Position numbers and translations under genes: made by a program
Notes under the pieces: generated by a model
Told to the model about the DNA's origin: nothing
Seen by the model: the letters and a program-made list of their open reading frames with translations, nothing else
The model's database searches: none
Assembly: GCA_019636445.1 (NCBI GenBank)
Contig: JAHBXO010000042.1
Coordinates: 1 to 45,011, forward strand
Reading direction: 5' to 3'
Origin: Gemmataceae bacterium
GTDB lineage: Bacteria > Planctomycetota > Planctomycetia > Gemmatales > Gemmataceae
Length of the DNA stretch: 45,011 nt
Shown here: positions 1 to 8,212 of the stretch, in pieces
Layout of the letters: each line of letters opens with the position of its first letter
How positions within the stretch are numbered: the stretch's first letter is position 1

Positions 1-17
1 CTCCCGGAGATATCTCG

Positions 18-746
18 ATGCTCCGACTCTCCGCTTTCGCGATGGTCGCCATGCTCACCGCACCGCTCGCCGCCGCCGACAAGGGCACGTTCGTCGACAA
101 AGTCTTCAAGAACGAAGACGGGCACGAATCGCCGTACGTCGTCTTCGTGCCGGCGAACCACGACAAGGACAAACCTTCGCCGGTACTGTTGTTCCTGCAC
201 GGAGCCGGCGAGACAAAGGGCGGGAGCATGATGCCGATCCAACAGGGGATCGCACCGCACATCAAGCGGATGGAGGAGAAGAAGCAGCTCTTCAAGTTCA
301 TCACGATCATCCCGCAGGCGGAGACGCGGGATTGGCGGGCGGACAGCCCGAACGCGAAGCGGGCGCTGGCGATGCTGGACGAGGTGGTGAAGGAGTACAA
401 CGGCGACCCGAAGCGGCTGTACCTGACGGGTCTGTCGATGGGCGGCTTCGGCACGTGGTCGATCGCGGCGGCGATGCCGGACAAGTTCGCGGCGATCGCG
501 CCGATCTGCGGCGGCGGCAAGGCGGAGTGGGGCGAGAAGCTCAAGGACCTGCCGATCTGGTGCTTCCACGGCGCGGAGGACAAGGTGGTGCCGGCGAAGC
601 TGTCGCAGGACATGATCGAAGCGATCAAGAAGGCCGGCGGTAAGCCGCGCTACAGCGAGTTCCCCTACGTCGGTCATAACTCGTGGGACGCCGCCTACGC
701 GCACGACGAGTTGTATGGGTGGCTGCTGAGTCACGCGAAGAAGTGA
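18..746 (+). CDS. Secreted alpha/beta-hydrolase (carboxylesterase/peptidase-like)
   Basis: The product is a 242-residue exported serine hydrolase. Residues 1-20 form a signal peptide ending in an Ala-rich stretch (PLAAA). The alpha/beta-hydrolase fold is shown by the oxyanion-hole strand LLFLHGAGE (about 57-65), the nucleophile elbow GLSMGG with Ser140, an acid in HGAEDKVVP (Asp188) and the catalytic His220 in VGHNSWD. The pattern resembles the predicted-peptidase/phospholipase-carboxylesterase group (COG4099-like) common in planctomycetes. The substrate cannot be read from the sequence; an ester or a carbohydrate-ester is plausible. The ATG is preceded by GGAG at 6-9. The next gene starts 10 bases after the stop, so the two are probably co-transcribed. 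Whether this is the first gene of its operon cannot be seen because the window begins 17 bases upstream. Confidence 0.88.
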   Translation: MLRLSAFAMVAMLTAPLAAADKGTFVDKVFKNEDGHESPYVVFVPANHDKDKPSPVLLFLHGAGETKGGSMMPIQQGIAPHIKRMEEKKQLFKFITIIPQAETRDWRADSPNAKRALAMLDEVVKEYNGDPKRLYLTGLSMGGFGTWSIAAAMPDKFAAIAPICGGGKAEWGEKLKDLPIWCFHGAEDKVVPAKLSQDMIEAIKKAGGKPRYSEFPYVGHNSWDAAYAHDELYGWLLSHAKK

Positions 747-755
747 GGTCGTTCG

Positions 756-1181
756 ATGGCGGCCGGGAACTTGCCGGACGTGATTCAGTTGGTGTTGTGC
801 GAATCGGCGGCCCACGATGCGAGTATCGGTTCGTGGGTACTCGTGCGACCGTATACGCGCATTCATCTGGCGGTGAATGAACTGTTCCCAACCGTCCTGA
901 ATCGACTGGCCTTGTACTATCAACTCGCCGACGCGTTTGGTACATTCCAGATACAAGTGGAGGTGGTCAGCCCGGGGGAAGCGGCCACGCAACCGACTGC
1001 CTTGAGGACGAGCGCCCAAACCGTCCAGTTCCCCACGGATCGGACCGTCATCGACGACGCGATTTATCTTTCGAACATCCCCTTGCTGGAACCCGGCGAG
1101 TACGAGTTTCGGCTCTTGGCGAACGGACAGCGGTTGCGGAGAAGCTTGTTCGTCACAATCGGGATCGGAGGCCAGAAATGA
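756..1181 (+). CDS. Small DUF6941-like protein
   Basis: This 141-residue protein has no signal peptide or membrane segment. Its layout is an N-terminal strand with VLCESAAHD, a central LALYYQLADAFGTFQIQVEV segment and a C-terminal LLEPGEYEFRLLANG hairpin. That resembles my memory of the DUF6941 family, small beta-rich proteins of unknown role; the match is from memory and uncertain. A GAGGT ribosome binding site (749-753) lies inside the short gap after the hydrolase gene. The stop overlaps the next start (ATGA, 1178-1181), which indicates translational coupling with the following small gene. The pair probably acts together, but nothing in the sequence gives a biochemical function. Confidence 0.72.
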   Translation: MAAGNLPDVIQLVLCESAAHDASIGSWVLVRPYTRIHLAVNELFPTVLNRLALYYQLADAFGTFQIQVEVVSPGEAATQPTALRTSAQTVQFPTDRTVIDDAIYLSNIPLLEPGEYEFRLLANGQRLRRSLFVTIGIGGQK

Positions 1182-1606
1182 TCTTCGCGAGCGAACTCGT
1201 CAATGACGGGATCACCGGCACGGGCGTCAAACTCGACTGGGAAACCCCGATTTCGCTACCGCCGGGCACGCGAACGATCGCTTCCCCCGCCCTCGTGAAC
1301 GCCGGAATCACCGGCACGGGCGTTCACCTCGGTTGGCAAGCGCAATACCACATTACCTGTCGGTTCGTCCCGTCCTTCACGGCCTTGGAATCCGTGGCGC
1401 CGTCGGCGTCGGACATCGCCGTCGTCGCCGCCGTCCGCCTTGCGGACGGAGCGGTTCAACTCACCGCGTATGCGACCGACCTGGAGCAGGTGAAACGCTA
1501 CGCGAGGACATTCGCCGAATCAGTCGCGGCCACGGTCGGATCGACCGGCGTACGCGTGGAAGTGACCGATTCCGACCACCGACCGCTCTGTGAAATCGCC
1601 GTCTAA
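1178..1606 (+). CDS. Hypothetical protein with an internal duplicated motif
   Basis: A 142-residue protein of unknown function, coupled by a 4-base overlap to the gene before it. I do not recognise a family. The N-terminal third carries two copies of a motif, LVNDGITGTGVKLDW (about residues 7-21) and LVNAGITGTGVHLGW (about 39-53). At the DNA level the copies share an identical 17-base stretch at 1211-1227 and 1307-1323, 96 bases apart. The rest is an alternating alpha/beta stretch with several Val/Ala-rich strands and no cysteine cluster, signal peptide or membrane segment. Codon use matches the neighbours. The following oxidoreductase gene starts 31 bases after the stop, so this may still be the same transcript. 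Confidence 0.65.
   Translation: MIFASELVNDGITGTGVKLDWETPISLPPGTRTIASPALVNAGITGTGVHLGWQAQYHITCRFVPSFTALESVAPSASDIAVVAAVRLADGAVQLTAYATDLEQVKRYARTFAESVAATVGSTGVRVEVTDSDHRPLCEIAV
1211..1323 (+). repeat. 17-base direct repeat inside a coding region
   Basis: The stretch beginning ATCACCGGCACGGG occurs at 1211-1227 and again, identically, at 1307-1323. The flanking bases are also similar, so a unit of about 43 bases was probably duplicated within the gene and then diverged outside this core. Confidence 0.7.
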
Positions 1607-1637
1607 TTCGAATCCACCCACTCCCTGGAGATCATGC

Positions 1638-3203
1638 ATGACCACCCCAAAAAAGTCCCACCGCCGGACGTTCCTCAAGTCCGCCGCCGTCGCGGGGACG
1701 GCGATGTCCCTCACGGCCAAGAGCTACGCCCAGGTGCCGGGCGCGAATACCGCCGCACGGCTGGCGTTCATCGGCGTCGGCGGCCGCTGCCAGCAGCACA
1801 TCGACGTCAGCCTCAAGCGCAAGGAACTCCAGAAGGACGTGGCGCTCGTCGCCGCGTGCGACGTCTGGGACGGCGACCCCTCGAAGGGCAAGGGCAAAGG
1901 GCAGGGCCTCTTCCCCTCCGCCAAGCGCATGGGCGTGACGGAAGCCGACCACATCGTGAAGGATTATCGCCGCATCCTCGACCTGAAGGACGTGGACGTG
2001 GTGTGCATCTGCACGCCGGACCACTGGCATGCGCGGCAGACGATCGACGCGATGGAAGCGGGCAAGCACGTCTACTGCGAAAAGCCGATGACGCGCACGA
2101 TCGCGCAGGCGCAGGCGGTCGTCGATAGCTGGAAGAAGACGGGCAAGGTGATGTCCGTCGGCGTGCAGAGCATGGCCGACCCGACCTGGCAGAAGGCGTA
2201 CGACGTCGTGAAGAGCGGGAAGATCGGCCACGTCATGCAGGCGCAGACGCGGTACTACCGCAACTCGCTCGTCGGCCAGTGGCGCTACTACAACCTGACG
2301 AAGACGATGACGCCGACGACGGTGGACTGGGACCTGTTCCTCGGCCACAAGTTCGAGATCGCCGGCGAGAAGCTGGGGCCGACGCCCGAGGAGTACGCGT
2401 TCGACCGGGCCGTGTTCGCCCAGTGGCGCTGCTACTGGCCGTTCGGCGGCGGCATGTTCACCGACCTCTTCGTGCACCAGGTGACGCACCTGATCGCGGC
2501 GATGGGCGTGCGCTATCCGCGCCGCGTCGTCGGCGGCGGCGGGCTGTACCTCGAGTACGACACCCGCGACGTGCCGGACGTCAGCATGGTCTGCGCCGAC
2601 TACGACGAAGGCTGCCAGATGTTCGTGACGGCGACGATGTGCAACGACTACCCGATCGACGAGGTGATCCGCGGCAAACTTGGCACGATCAAGTTCGTGC
2701 CGCTCGCCGGCGACCTGATGAAGGGCTTCGAGGTGATTCCGCAGGACGCGACCGGTCGCGCCCGCGGCCCCGGCGATGCCGCCGGCGCGAAGGGCGATCT
2801 GGTCGAGGGCGGCTTCGAGGCCCCGGCCGGGTACGACCCGGTGAAGGAACCGAACCCGGCGCTCACCTATGCCCTCTGGGACAACTTCCTGAAGTGCGTG
2901 GCGGCCGGGAACCAGGGGACGCTGAGCACGCCGGAACTGGGCGCCGCGGCGTTCAGCACCGTCAACATGGGCGTGCAGAGCTACCGGAACGACAAGGTCA
3001 TCTACTGGGACAAGGAAGCCCGCAAGATGGTCGACGCCGACGGCAGCTGGGCGAAGAACTGGGAGGCCCGCAGCAAGGCGCGCGGCAAGGCGAACCAGAT
3101 CATGGGCTGGCAGGGCGGGGACGCCGGCAGCAGCGTGACGGCGCCGGAGGACTTCAAGCTGGCCGGCCCGTGGGTCGGCGGCAAGGACCCGGCCGGGGCG
3201 TAA
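1638..3203 (+). CDS. Tat-exported Gfo/Idh/MocA-family oxidoreductase
   Basis: A 521-residue NAD(P)-dependent oxidoreductase of the Gfo/Idh/MocA family, predicted to act outside the cytoplasm. The start at 1638 is chosen because it follows GGAG (1627-1630) and puts a twin-arginine signal, HRRTFLKSAAVAG with the arginines at 9-10, at the N terminus. An upstream in-frame GTG at 1590 would bury that signal. The Rossmann fold shows as FIGVGGR (44-50). The family signature EKP lies at 148-150 in HVYCEKPMTRT, and CTPDHWHARQ (125-134) matches planctomycete members. The C-terminal half is the substrate-binding alpha/beta domain. Relatives act on sugars or inositols, but the substrate here is unknown. 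A strong terminator follows at 3223-3253, ending this plus-strand unit. Confidence 0.92.
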   Translation: MTTPKKSHRRTFLKSAAVAGTAMSLTAKSYAQVPGANTAARLAFIGVGGRCQQHIDVSLKRKELQKDVALVAACDVWDGDPSKGKGKGQGLFPSAKRMGVTEADHIVKDYRRILDLKDVDVVCICTPDHWHARQTIDAMEAGKHVYCEKPMTRTIAQAQAVVDSWKKTGKVMSVGVQSMADPTWQKAYDVVKSGKIGHVMQAQTRYYRNSLVGQWRYYNLTKTMTPTTVDWDLFLGHKFEIAGEKLGPTPEEYAFDRAVFAQWRCYWPFGGGMFTDLFVHQVTHLIAAMGVRYPRRVVGGGGLYLEYDTRDVPDVSMVCADYDEGCQMFVTATMCNDYPIDEVIRGKLGTIKFVPLAGDLMKGFEVIPQDATGRARGPGDAAGAKGDLVEGGFEAPAGYDPVKEPNPALTYALWDNFLKCVAAGNQGTLSTPELGAAAFSTVNMGVQSYRNDKVIYWDKEARKMVDADGSWAKNWEARSKARGKANQIMGWQGGDAGSSVTAPEDFKLAGPWVGGKDPAGA

Positions 3204-3222
3204 GTTCGGCCGATCACGCACG

Positions 3223-3253
3223 CGGGGACCGGTTGCGACCGGTCCCCGTTTTT
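3223..3253 (+). terminator. Rho-independent terminator
   Basis: A perfect 11-bp stem (CGGGGACCGGT, 3223-3233, pairing with 3238-3248) with a TGCG loop is followed by five T residues at 3249-3253. It sits 20 bases after the oxidoreductase stop and separates it from the convergent minus-strand gene ending at 3283. The T tract is on the plus strand, so it serves the oxidoreductase transcript. Confidence 0.9.
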
Positions 3254-3282
3254 GTTGTTGATGCGGATGCCGTGCGATCGGT

Positions 3283-4023
3283 TCAACGTCCGACCGGCGG
3301 CTTGAGCAATCCGCCCAAGCCGAAGGGCACGGCCGGAAATGCGGTCGCGGCGGGGGCCGCTGCCGCCGCGGCCGGCGGATCGGATACGGGCATCAGCCGC
3401 GCGGCTCGCTCCTCGGTCGTCACGAACAGCACGTTATTCATCCGCACCGCCGCCAGTCCGCCGACCTCGGCGAGCAACCGCACGGCCGTTTCAAGCGGCA
3501 CGTCGTCGAGCTTGAGCTTCACGGCCGGATCGGCCTGCTTCTGGAGCACGCGCGGGTCGATCGTCACGTTCGCGCCGCTCTCGTCCGCCAGCGACTTCAA
3601 TACCGCCGAAAGCGTGGTCGCTTCGCCGTCCACGCTCACGCGCTGGCGCATCTGACGGGCGATCACGTCGGCCTCGAAACCGATGTACACGGCCCCGCCG
3701 ACGATCGCGTGGCTGAGGTTGGACTGCGCGAGCGCGGCGGTCAGACCCTCGCGGACTTTGCCGCCGCGGAGTTTCACGGTGTAGAACGGCGCGTGGGCAT
3801 CGATCCCGGCGGCGGCGAGCGCCGCGTTGTCGAACCGCACCTCGGCCTTGAGCTTGCCCTTGAAATACTCCGCCAGTTCGACCAGCGATTTGTCTTCCAG
3901 CACGACGTCGCCTGTGGCGTCGAGCGCCTGTCGGAGTTTCGCCGCGGGCATCGGATCGGCGGCGACGAGCGGACCGGTCAGCACAACCAGAACGAGAACG
4001 GAACGGAACATCGCGTCACTCAT
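3283..4023 (-). CDS. Exported protein with two STN/secretin-N-like domains
   Basis: A 246-residue exported protein. The start at 4023 overlaps the kinase stop as ATGA; a second ATG at 4011 is also possible and removes four residues. Both leave a signal peptide (FRSVLVLVVLTGPLVAA). Two related alpha/beta repeats follow: about residues 42-115 (VVLEDKSLVELAEYF... ending AIVGGAVYIG) and 128-203 (VSVDGEATTLSAVLKSLADE... ending NNVLFVTT). Each has the pattern of an STN or secretin N-terminal domain, a small fold known from secretins and TonB-dependent receptors. The tail is Ala/Pro-rich and probably disordered. Coupling to the kinase gene implies matched production. A periplasmic binding or scaffold role is an inference. 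It is too short to be a secretin, since no pore domain follows. Confidence 0.75.
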   Translation of the reverse strand: MSDAMFRSVLVLVVLTGPLVAADPMPAAKLRQALDATGDVVLEDKSLVELAEYFKGKLKAEVRFDNAALAAAGIDAHAPFYTVKLRGGKVREGLTAALAQSNLSHAIVGGAVYIGFEADVIARQMRQRVSVDGEATTLSAVLKSLADESGANVTIDPRVLQKQADPAVKLKLDDVPLETAVRLLAEVGGLAAVRMNNVLFVTTEERAARLMPVSDPPAAAAAAPAATAFPAVPFGLGGLLKPPVGR

Positions 4024-5273
4024 TTCTTGACGGGGATCGATCCGAAGGACGATGAAGAGGACCGGCCGGCCATGCCGATCACGATCAGCGCGAGAAACCC
4101 GGCCAAGAGGACGCCAACCACGAGGAGGACCAGTCGCCCCAGCCGCCTCGCGAAAGCCCGAAGCCAGCTCCGCTTCTGGCGCCGCGGTCGGACGACCGGA
4201 ATGTCTTCCGCGACAATCTCCTCCGCGACCGGAACGGGCGTCAACGGGACCAGCCGCTCGGCAACGGGGATCGGTTTCGCCTTCGGCTTCGGTGCGGGTT
4301 TCGGCGGTGCCGCAGCCGCCGTCGGCACTCCGCGCCGCGCCGCCTCCAAGGCCTTCGACAGTTCCAACGCCGTCGTGTAGCGATCCGTTGGTTTCTTCGC
4401 CAGACACTTCAAGATGATCCGTTCGTAAATCTCCGGCAGGTGGCGGTTGTGGTCGCGGGGCGACGGCGGCGCCTTGGTCACGATGTTGATCAGTAGTTCG
4501 AACTGGTGTTCGGCCTCGAACGGTCGGCGACCGGTCAATTGCTCGTACAGCATCACCCCCAGCGACCAGACATCCGCCTGCGGGCCGGCGTGCTTGCTCT
4601 TCCCCTTGGCCTGCTCCGGCGACATGTAGAACGGCGTGCCCATCGACGTGGTCGATTGCGTCAGGTCGGAGTTTTCGCGCTTCGCCAGGCCGAAGTCCAC
4701 CACCTTCGGCTCGCCGGCGCGATCGAACAGGACGTTGGCGGGCTTGAGGTCCCGATGGACGATCCCGCCCTCGTGCGCGGCCGCGACCCCACGCGCGATC
4801 TTCGTCATGACGGTCGCCACGGCGGCCGGATCGTGCGCCGTGCCGAGGGGGAACCGCTCGGCCAGCGTACCCTTCTCAAGCAATTCCATGACGATGAACG
4901 GGACGCCGGCGGTCTCGCCGAAATCGTAGACGTCGATCACGTGCGGATGGCGGATGGCGGCCACGACCTGCGCCTCGGCCAGAAAACGCTTCACCTGGCC
5001 CGACTCCGCGGCCGTCGCGTTCGGCAGGAACTTGACGGCGACGAGGCGGTTCAACAACACCTGGCGCGCCTTGTGAACCACGCCCATGCCGCCCTTGCCG
5101 ATGATTCCCATCAACTCGTAGCCGGGAATGGAGAGCGGCTGCGCGAGGCCGGAGTGGACGTACGGCGAACTCGCCATCGGCGTCGATTCGCCGGGCACGG
5201 CGGTGTCGATCGGGATCGCAGCCGACGACGGATCGGCGGCCGTGCCGGCGCGCGGAGCGTTTTCAGGAGCCAT
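4020..5273 (-). CDS. Membrane-anchored Hanks-type Ser/Thr protein kinase
   Basis: A 417-residue eukaryotic-type kinase with all catalytic motifs intact: glycine loop GKGGMG (59-64), Lys81 in AVKFL, Glu100 in the alpha-C helix, HRDLKPAN with Asp175 and Asn180, DFG at 193-195, an activation segment ending SPE (218-220) and DVWSLGVML (234-242). A Pro/Lys-rich linker (about 313-370) leads to one membrane segment near the C terminus (380-401), followed by a short Ser-rich tail outside. The catalytic domain is therefore cytoplasmic. No PASTA, WD40 or TPR sensor domain is fused, so signal input must come from a partner. The exported STN-like protein encoded by the overlapping downstream gene is a natural candidate, but that is an inference. 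The upstream gene ends 38 bases away on the same strand. Confidence 0.93.
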   Translation of the reverse strand: MAPENAPRAGTAADPSSAAIPIDTAVPGESTPMASSPYVHSGLAQPLSIPGYELMGIIGKGGMGVVHKARQVLLNRLVAVKFLPNATAAESGQVKRFLAEAQVVAAIRHPHVIDVYDFGETAGVPFIVMELLEKGTLAERFPLGTAHDPAAVATVMTKIARGVAAAHEGGIVHRDLKPANVLFDRAGEPKVVDFGLAKRENSDLTQSTTSMGTPFYMSPEQAKGKSKHAGPQADVWSLGVMLYEQLTGRRPFEAEHQFELLINIVTKAPPSPRDHNRHLPEIYERIILKCLAKKPTDRYTTALELSKALEAARRGVPTAAAAPPKPAPKPKAKPIPVAERLVPLTPVPVAEEIVAEDIPVVRPRRQKRSWLRAFARRLGRLVLLVVGVLLAGFLALIVIGMAGRSSSSSFGSIPVKK

Positions 5274-5311
5274 GCTTCGATGCTATCCGAAACCGGTAAG
5301 GGGCGAAAGCC

Positions 5312-6427
5312 TCAACCCACGCGCCAGCGCTTCAATTGTTCTTCATCCAGCTCGATGCCCAGCCCGGGGCCGTCGGGGACCTTCGCGTGCGGCGGGCCGA
5401 GGTCGAGCGGCTTCGTGATGAGGTCGGCGTCGTGGTAGAACGGGCCGATCGTGTCGGCGGGAAACGTGTCGGTGTCGATTTCGGGGAAGGCGGCGGCGAC
5501 GTGGAGCATGGCGGCGGTGCCGATGCCGAGTTCGAGGTTGCTGCCGATGGTGCAGCGCAGGCCGGCCGCCTTCGCGACGGCGACAATCTCCGCTGTGGCG
5601 GCGATCCCACCGTGCTTGCCGGGGTAGACGCTCAGGATGTCCGCGGCGCGGTGGAGCGTCAGCAGCCAGGCGTCTTGCAGCGTGAAGACCGATTCATCCG
5701 CCATGATCGGCGCCGGGGTCTCGCGGCGCAGTTCCGCGAGCGCGGCCGGATCGCCCGCCGGGATCGGCTGCTCGGCGAGCAGGAGGTTCACATCCGCGAG
5801 CGTCCGCAGGCAGTGCTTCGCCTGCTGGATCGTCCAGCCGCAGTTCGCGTCGATCGTCACGGGAATGTTTTTCCCCGCCACCTCGCGCACGGCGCGCACG
5901 CGGGCAATGTCCGTCTCCGGGTCGAGGCCGACCTTCACCTTCACGCACGATACGCCGAGCTTCAGATGGTCTTCGGCCATCCGGATCGACCCGGCCACAT
6001 CCCGCGCCCAGACGACGAGCTTGATGCGCACCGTGTCGCGCACCTTGCCTCCGAGCAGGCGATACACCGGCAGCCCGGCAGCTTTCCCCGCGATATCCCA
6101 CATCGCCATTTCGACCGCGGCCTTCGTGAACGGGTTCAGCTTGATGATGAAGTCCATCGCCCGGCGGATCGCCGTGATATCCCGCGGGTCCTTTCCGAGG
6201 ATGACCGGCTCGATGTACTCGCGAATCGCCGCGACGCTGCCCGCCTGCGTTTCACCCGACCAGAGTCCGCTGATCGTCGCCTCTCCGAGGCCGACGAGCC
6301 CGGAGTCGGTGTGCACCTTCACGATGACGTACGGCGAGACGGCGTGCTCCCCGTGTGCCGTCTTGGCGGTGAGGCCCTTCTTGAGCGGAACGCAAACGGG
6401 AATCGCTTCGACACGCGTGATCTTCAT
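5312..6427 (-). CDS. Mandelate racemase/muconate-lactonizing enzyme family protein
   Basis: A 371-residue enolase-superfamily enzyme with the expected capping domain (1-125) and TIM barrel. Catalytic positions are all visible: KVK (Lys163, Lys165), metal ligands Asp193 in TIDANCGW, Glu219 in LLAEQP and Asp244 in MADES, and Lys271 in VYPGKHGG on the opposite face. This two-lysine arrangement is typical of the muconate-lactonizing/dipeptide-epimerase subgroup, which catalyses cycloisomerisation, epimerisation or dehydration through an enolate intermediate. The exact substrate cannot be predicted from the sequence alone. No signal peptide is present, so the enzyme is cytoplasmic. It sits between the amidohydrolase and kinase genes with gaps of 36 and 38 bases, which suggests one transcript. 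Length is normal for the family. Confidence 0.92.
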   Translation of the reverse strand: MKITRVEAIPVCVPLKKGLTAKTAHGEHAVSPYVIVKVHTDSGLVGLGEATISGLWSGETQAGSVAAIREYIEPVILGKDPRDITAIRRAMDFIIKLNPFTKAAVEMAMWDIAGKAAGLPVYRLLGGKVRDTVRIKLVVWARDVAGSIRMAEDHLKLGVSCVKVKVGLDPETDIARVRAVREVAGKNIPVTIDANCGWTIQQAKHCLRTLADVNLLLAEQPIPAGDPAALAELRRETPAPIMADESVFTLQDAWLLTLHRAADILSVYPGKHGGIAATAEIVAVAKAAGLRCTIGSNLELGIGTAAMLHVAAAFPEIDTDTFPADTIGPFYHDADLITKPLDLGPPHAKVPDGPGLGIELDEEQLKRWRVG

Positions 6428-6463
6428 GGGCGACGCTCGCGATGAATGGTTCGGGTTGCCGGC

Positions 6464-8164
6464 TCACTTCCGTTCGAACACGACGCGGCCGGCGACGACC
6501 GTGAACAGGACCTTCGTGTCGCGAACGTCGGCCACGGGGCAGGTCAGCACGTCGCGATCGATCACGATGATGTCGCCGTATTTGCCGACTTCCAGCGTGC
6601 CCTTCTTAGCCTCCTCCTTGTGGAGGAAGGCGTTGTTGATCGTGTAGAGTCGCAGGGCCTCCTCGCGCGTCAGCGCCTCGTCGGGGCGGAGGACGCCGCC
6701 GCGTTCGAGGGTGCGCGTCAGCGCGACCCAGACGCCGAGCCAGGGGCTCCAGGGGTTGGTCGAATCGAGCGGATCATAGCGGAGCATGTGGTCGCTGCCG
6801 CCGCCGACGGTCGTGTACTTCAGCCACGACTTGTACGGTTGGAACCAGCGCATGCGATCGGGGCCGAGGACTTTCAGGAGCGTGTGGCCGTCCTTGTAGA
6901 GCCACGCCGGTTGCACGTCGGCGCAGACGCCGAGTTCCTTGCAGCGTTCGAGGTTCCGCTGTGAAGGGAAGTTCGCATGCGTGATGCAGTGGCGCAAGTC
7001 CTTAACCGGCACGCTCCGGTTCGCGGCTTCGTAGGCGTCGAGCAGCACGTCCATGCCCCCCTCGCCGGCGCAGTGGGCGGTGACCTGCCACTTCCGTTTG
7101 GAACCTTCTTCGACGACGGTTTTGAGTTGATCGGGCTGGATGAAGAGCAGGCCGCGGTAGTCGTCCTGCGTGATCTGATAGGTTTCGCCGCGGGGCCAGG
7201 GCTGGCGCATGTAGGCGGAGCCGTTAAGCATGCCGCCGTCGAGGAACATCTTGATGGGGCCGACGCGGACCCAGTCGTCGCCGGAACCGGAGGGCGCGCC
7301 GAGGGCGTCGAAGCGCTTGCCGATCTCCTCGCGCGAGCCGCCGGGGCTGAAGCTGCGCGCGACGTTGACGCGCACGGTCAGTTCGTCGTTCTTCCGCAGC
7401 GACAGGTACAAGTCGTAGTCGCTCTGGCCGGCGTTCCGGTCGGCGACGCTCGTGAGACCGTGCTCGTTGTAGAGGCGGAACAGTTTCTTCACCGCCTCGC
7501 GGCGCTGCTCCGGCGTGATCTTATCCGCGGACCCCGGCACGCCCTTGAGGACCCCGTAGGCGTTGCGCAGCATCCCCGTCGGTTCGCCGGTTTTCTCGTC
7601 CTTCACCACCTGCCCCGCCGTCGGGTTCTTCGTGTCCTTCGTCACGCCCGACATTTTCAGGGCGAGGGAGTTCGCGACCCCCGCCGGCCCGGCATGGTAC
7701 AGCACCGGATGCTTCGGCGACACCGAATCGAGTTCCGCTTTCGTCGGGAAGCGCGCCTCCTTCAGCCGCGTCGGGAAGGCGTAGCGGATGACGATCCACT
7801 TTCCTTCGGGAAGTATCGCGGCCTGCTTGCGGATGTAGTCCAGCACTTCGACGATCGACTTCAGATTCGGCAGCGGCTCGCCCACCTCGCTCAGCGCCGC
7901 CCCGCTCGGGTGCACGTGACTGTCCATGAGGCCCGGCAGCACCGTGCGCCCGTTCGCGTCGATCACGCGAGTCTTCGGCCCCTTCAACTTGAGTATGTCC
8001 TCGTCTTCGCCGACGGCGACGATCGTGCCGTCTTGAACGGCGATTGCCTCCGCGACTGTCGACTTCGCGTCGAGCGTGACGACCTTCGCGTGGTGGATGA
8101 TGAGGTCCGCCGGCTCGGCCGCGAGGAGGAAGGGCAGAAACGCGAGAAAGGAAATGCGAGACAT
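6464..8164 (-). CDS. Exported amidohydrolase (YtcJ/amidohydrolase 3 type)
   Basis: A 566-residue metal-dependent amidohydrolase. Residues 1-16 form a short signal peptide (ISFLAFLPFLLAAEP). The small N-terminal beta sandwich (ADLIIHHAKVVTLDAKS) is completed by the C-terminal VLFTVVAGRVVFERK. The metal-binding HxH motif lies in GLMDSHVHPSG (His83, His85), a later histidine in HCITHANFPS, and a late aspartate in GGGSDHMLRYDP. This pattern fits the YtcJ-like branch, whose members hydrolyse C-N bonds in amides or cyclic compounds; the substrate is unknown. The ATG is preceded by GGGAGG (8171-8176 on the opposite strand). A GC-rich hairpin lies in the gap to the phosphatase gene upstream. Export is unusual for this branch in general but frequent in planctomycetes. 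Confidence 0.9.
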   Translation of the reverse strand: MSRISFLAFLPFLLAAEPADLIIHHAKVVTLDAKSTVAEAIAVQDGTIVAVGEDEDILKLKGPKTRVIDANGRTVLPGLMDSHVHPSGAALSEVGEPLPNLKSIVEVLDYIRKQAAILPEGKWIVIRYAFPTRLKEARFPTKAELDSVSPKHPVLYHAGPAGVANSLALKMSGVTKDTKNPTAGQVVKDEKTGEPTGMLRNAYGVLKGVPGSADKITPEQRREAVKKLFRLYNEHGLTSVADRNAGQSDYDLYLSLRKNDELTVRVNVARSFSPGGSREEIGKRFDALGAPSGSGDDWVRVGPIKMFLDGGMLNGSAYMRQPWPRGETYQITQDDYRGLLFIQPDQLKTVVEEGSKRKWQVTAHCAGEGGMDVLLDAYEAANRSVPVKDLRHCITHANFPSQRNLERCKELGVCADVQPAWLYKDGHTLLKVLGPDRMRWFQPYKSWLKYTTVGGGSDHMLRYDPLDSTNPWSPWLGVWVALTRTLERGGVLRPDEALTREEALRLYTINNAFLHKEEAKKGTLEVGKYGDIIVIDRDVLTCPVADVRDTKVLFTVVAGRVVFERK

Positions 8165-8179
8165 GACAACCTCCCGGAA

Positions 8180-8203
8180 GCCCCGCGACGAACGTCGCGG
8201 GGC
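8180..8203. repeat. GC-rich intergenic hairpin
   Basis: An 11-base arm (GCCCCGCGACG, 8180-8190) is followed after AA by its exact reverse complement (8193-8203). It lies in the 48-base gap between the phosphatase stop and the amidohydrolase ribosome binding site. There is no T tract, so it is more likely an RNA-processing or spacing element than a terminator. Similar hairpins occur at 17054-17075 and 43458-43478. Confidence 0.75.
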
Positions 8204-8212
8204 ATAAACGGA

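Noticed and set aside
3283..4407. Reading the double-STN protein from 4407 (374 residues)
   Set aside because: The first 128 residues would be an out-of-frame shadow of the kinase gene and would hide the signal peptide that follows the overlapping ATG at 4023.
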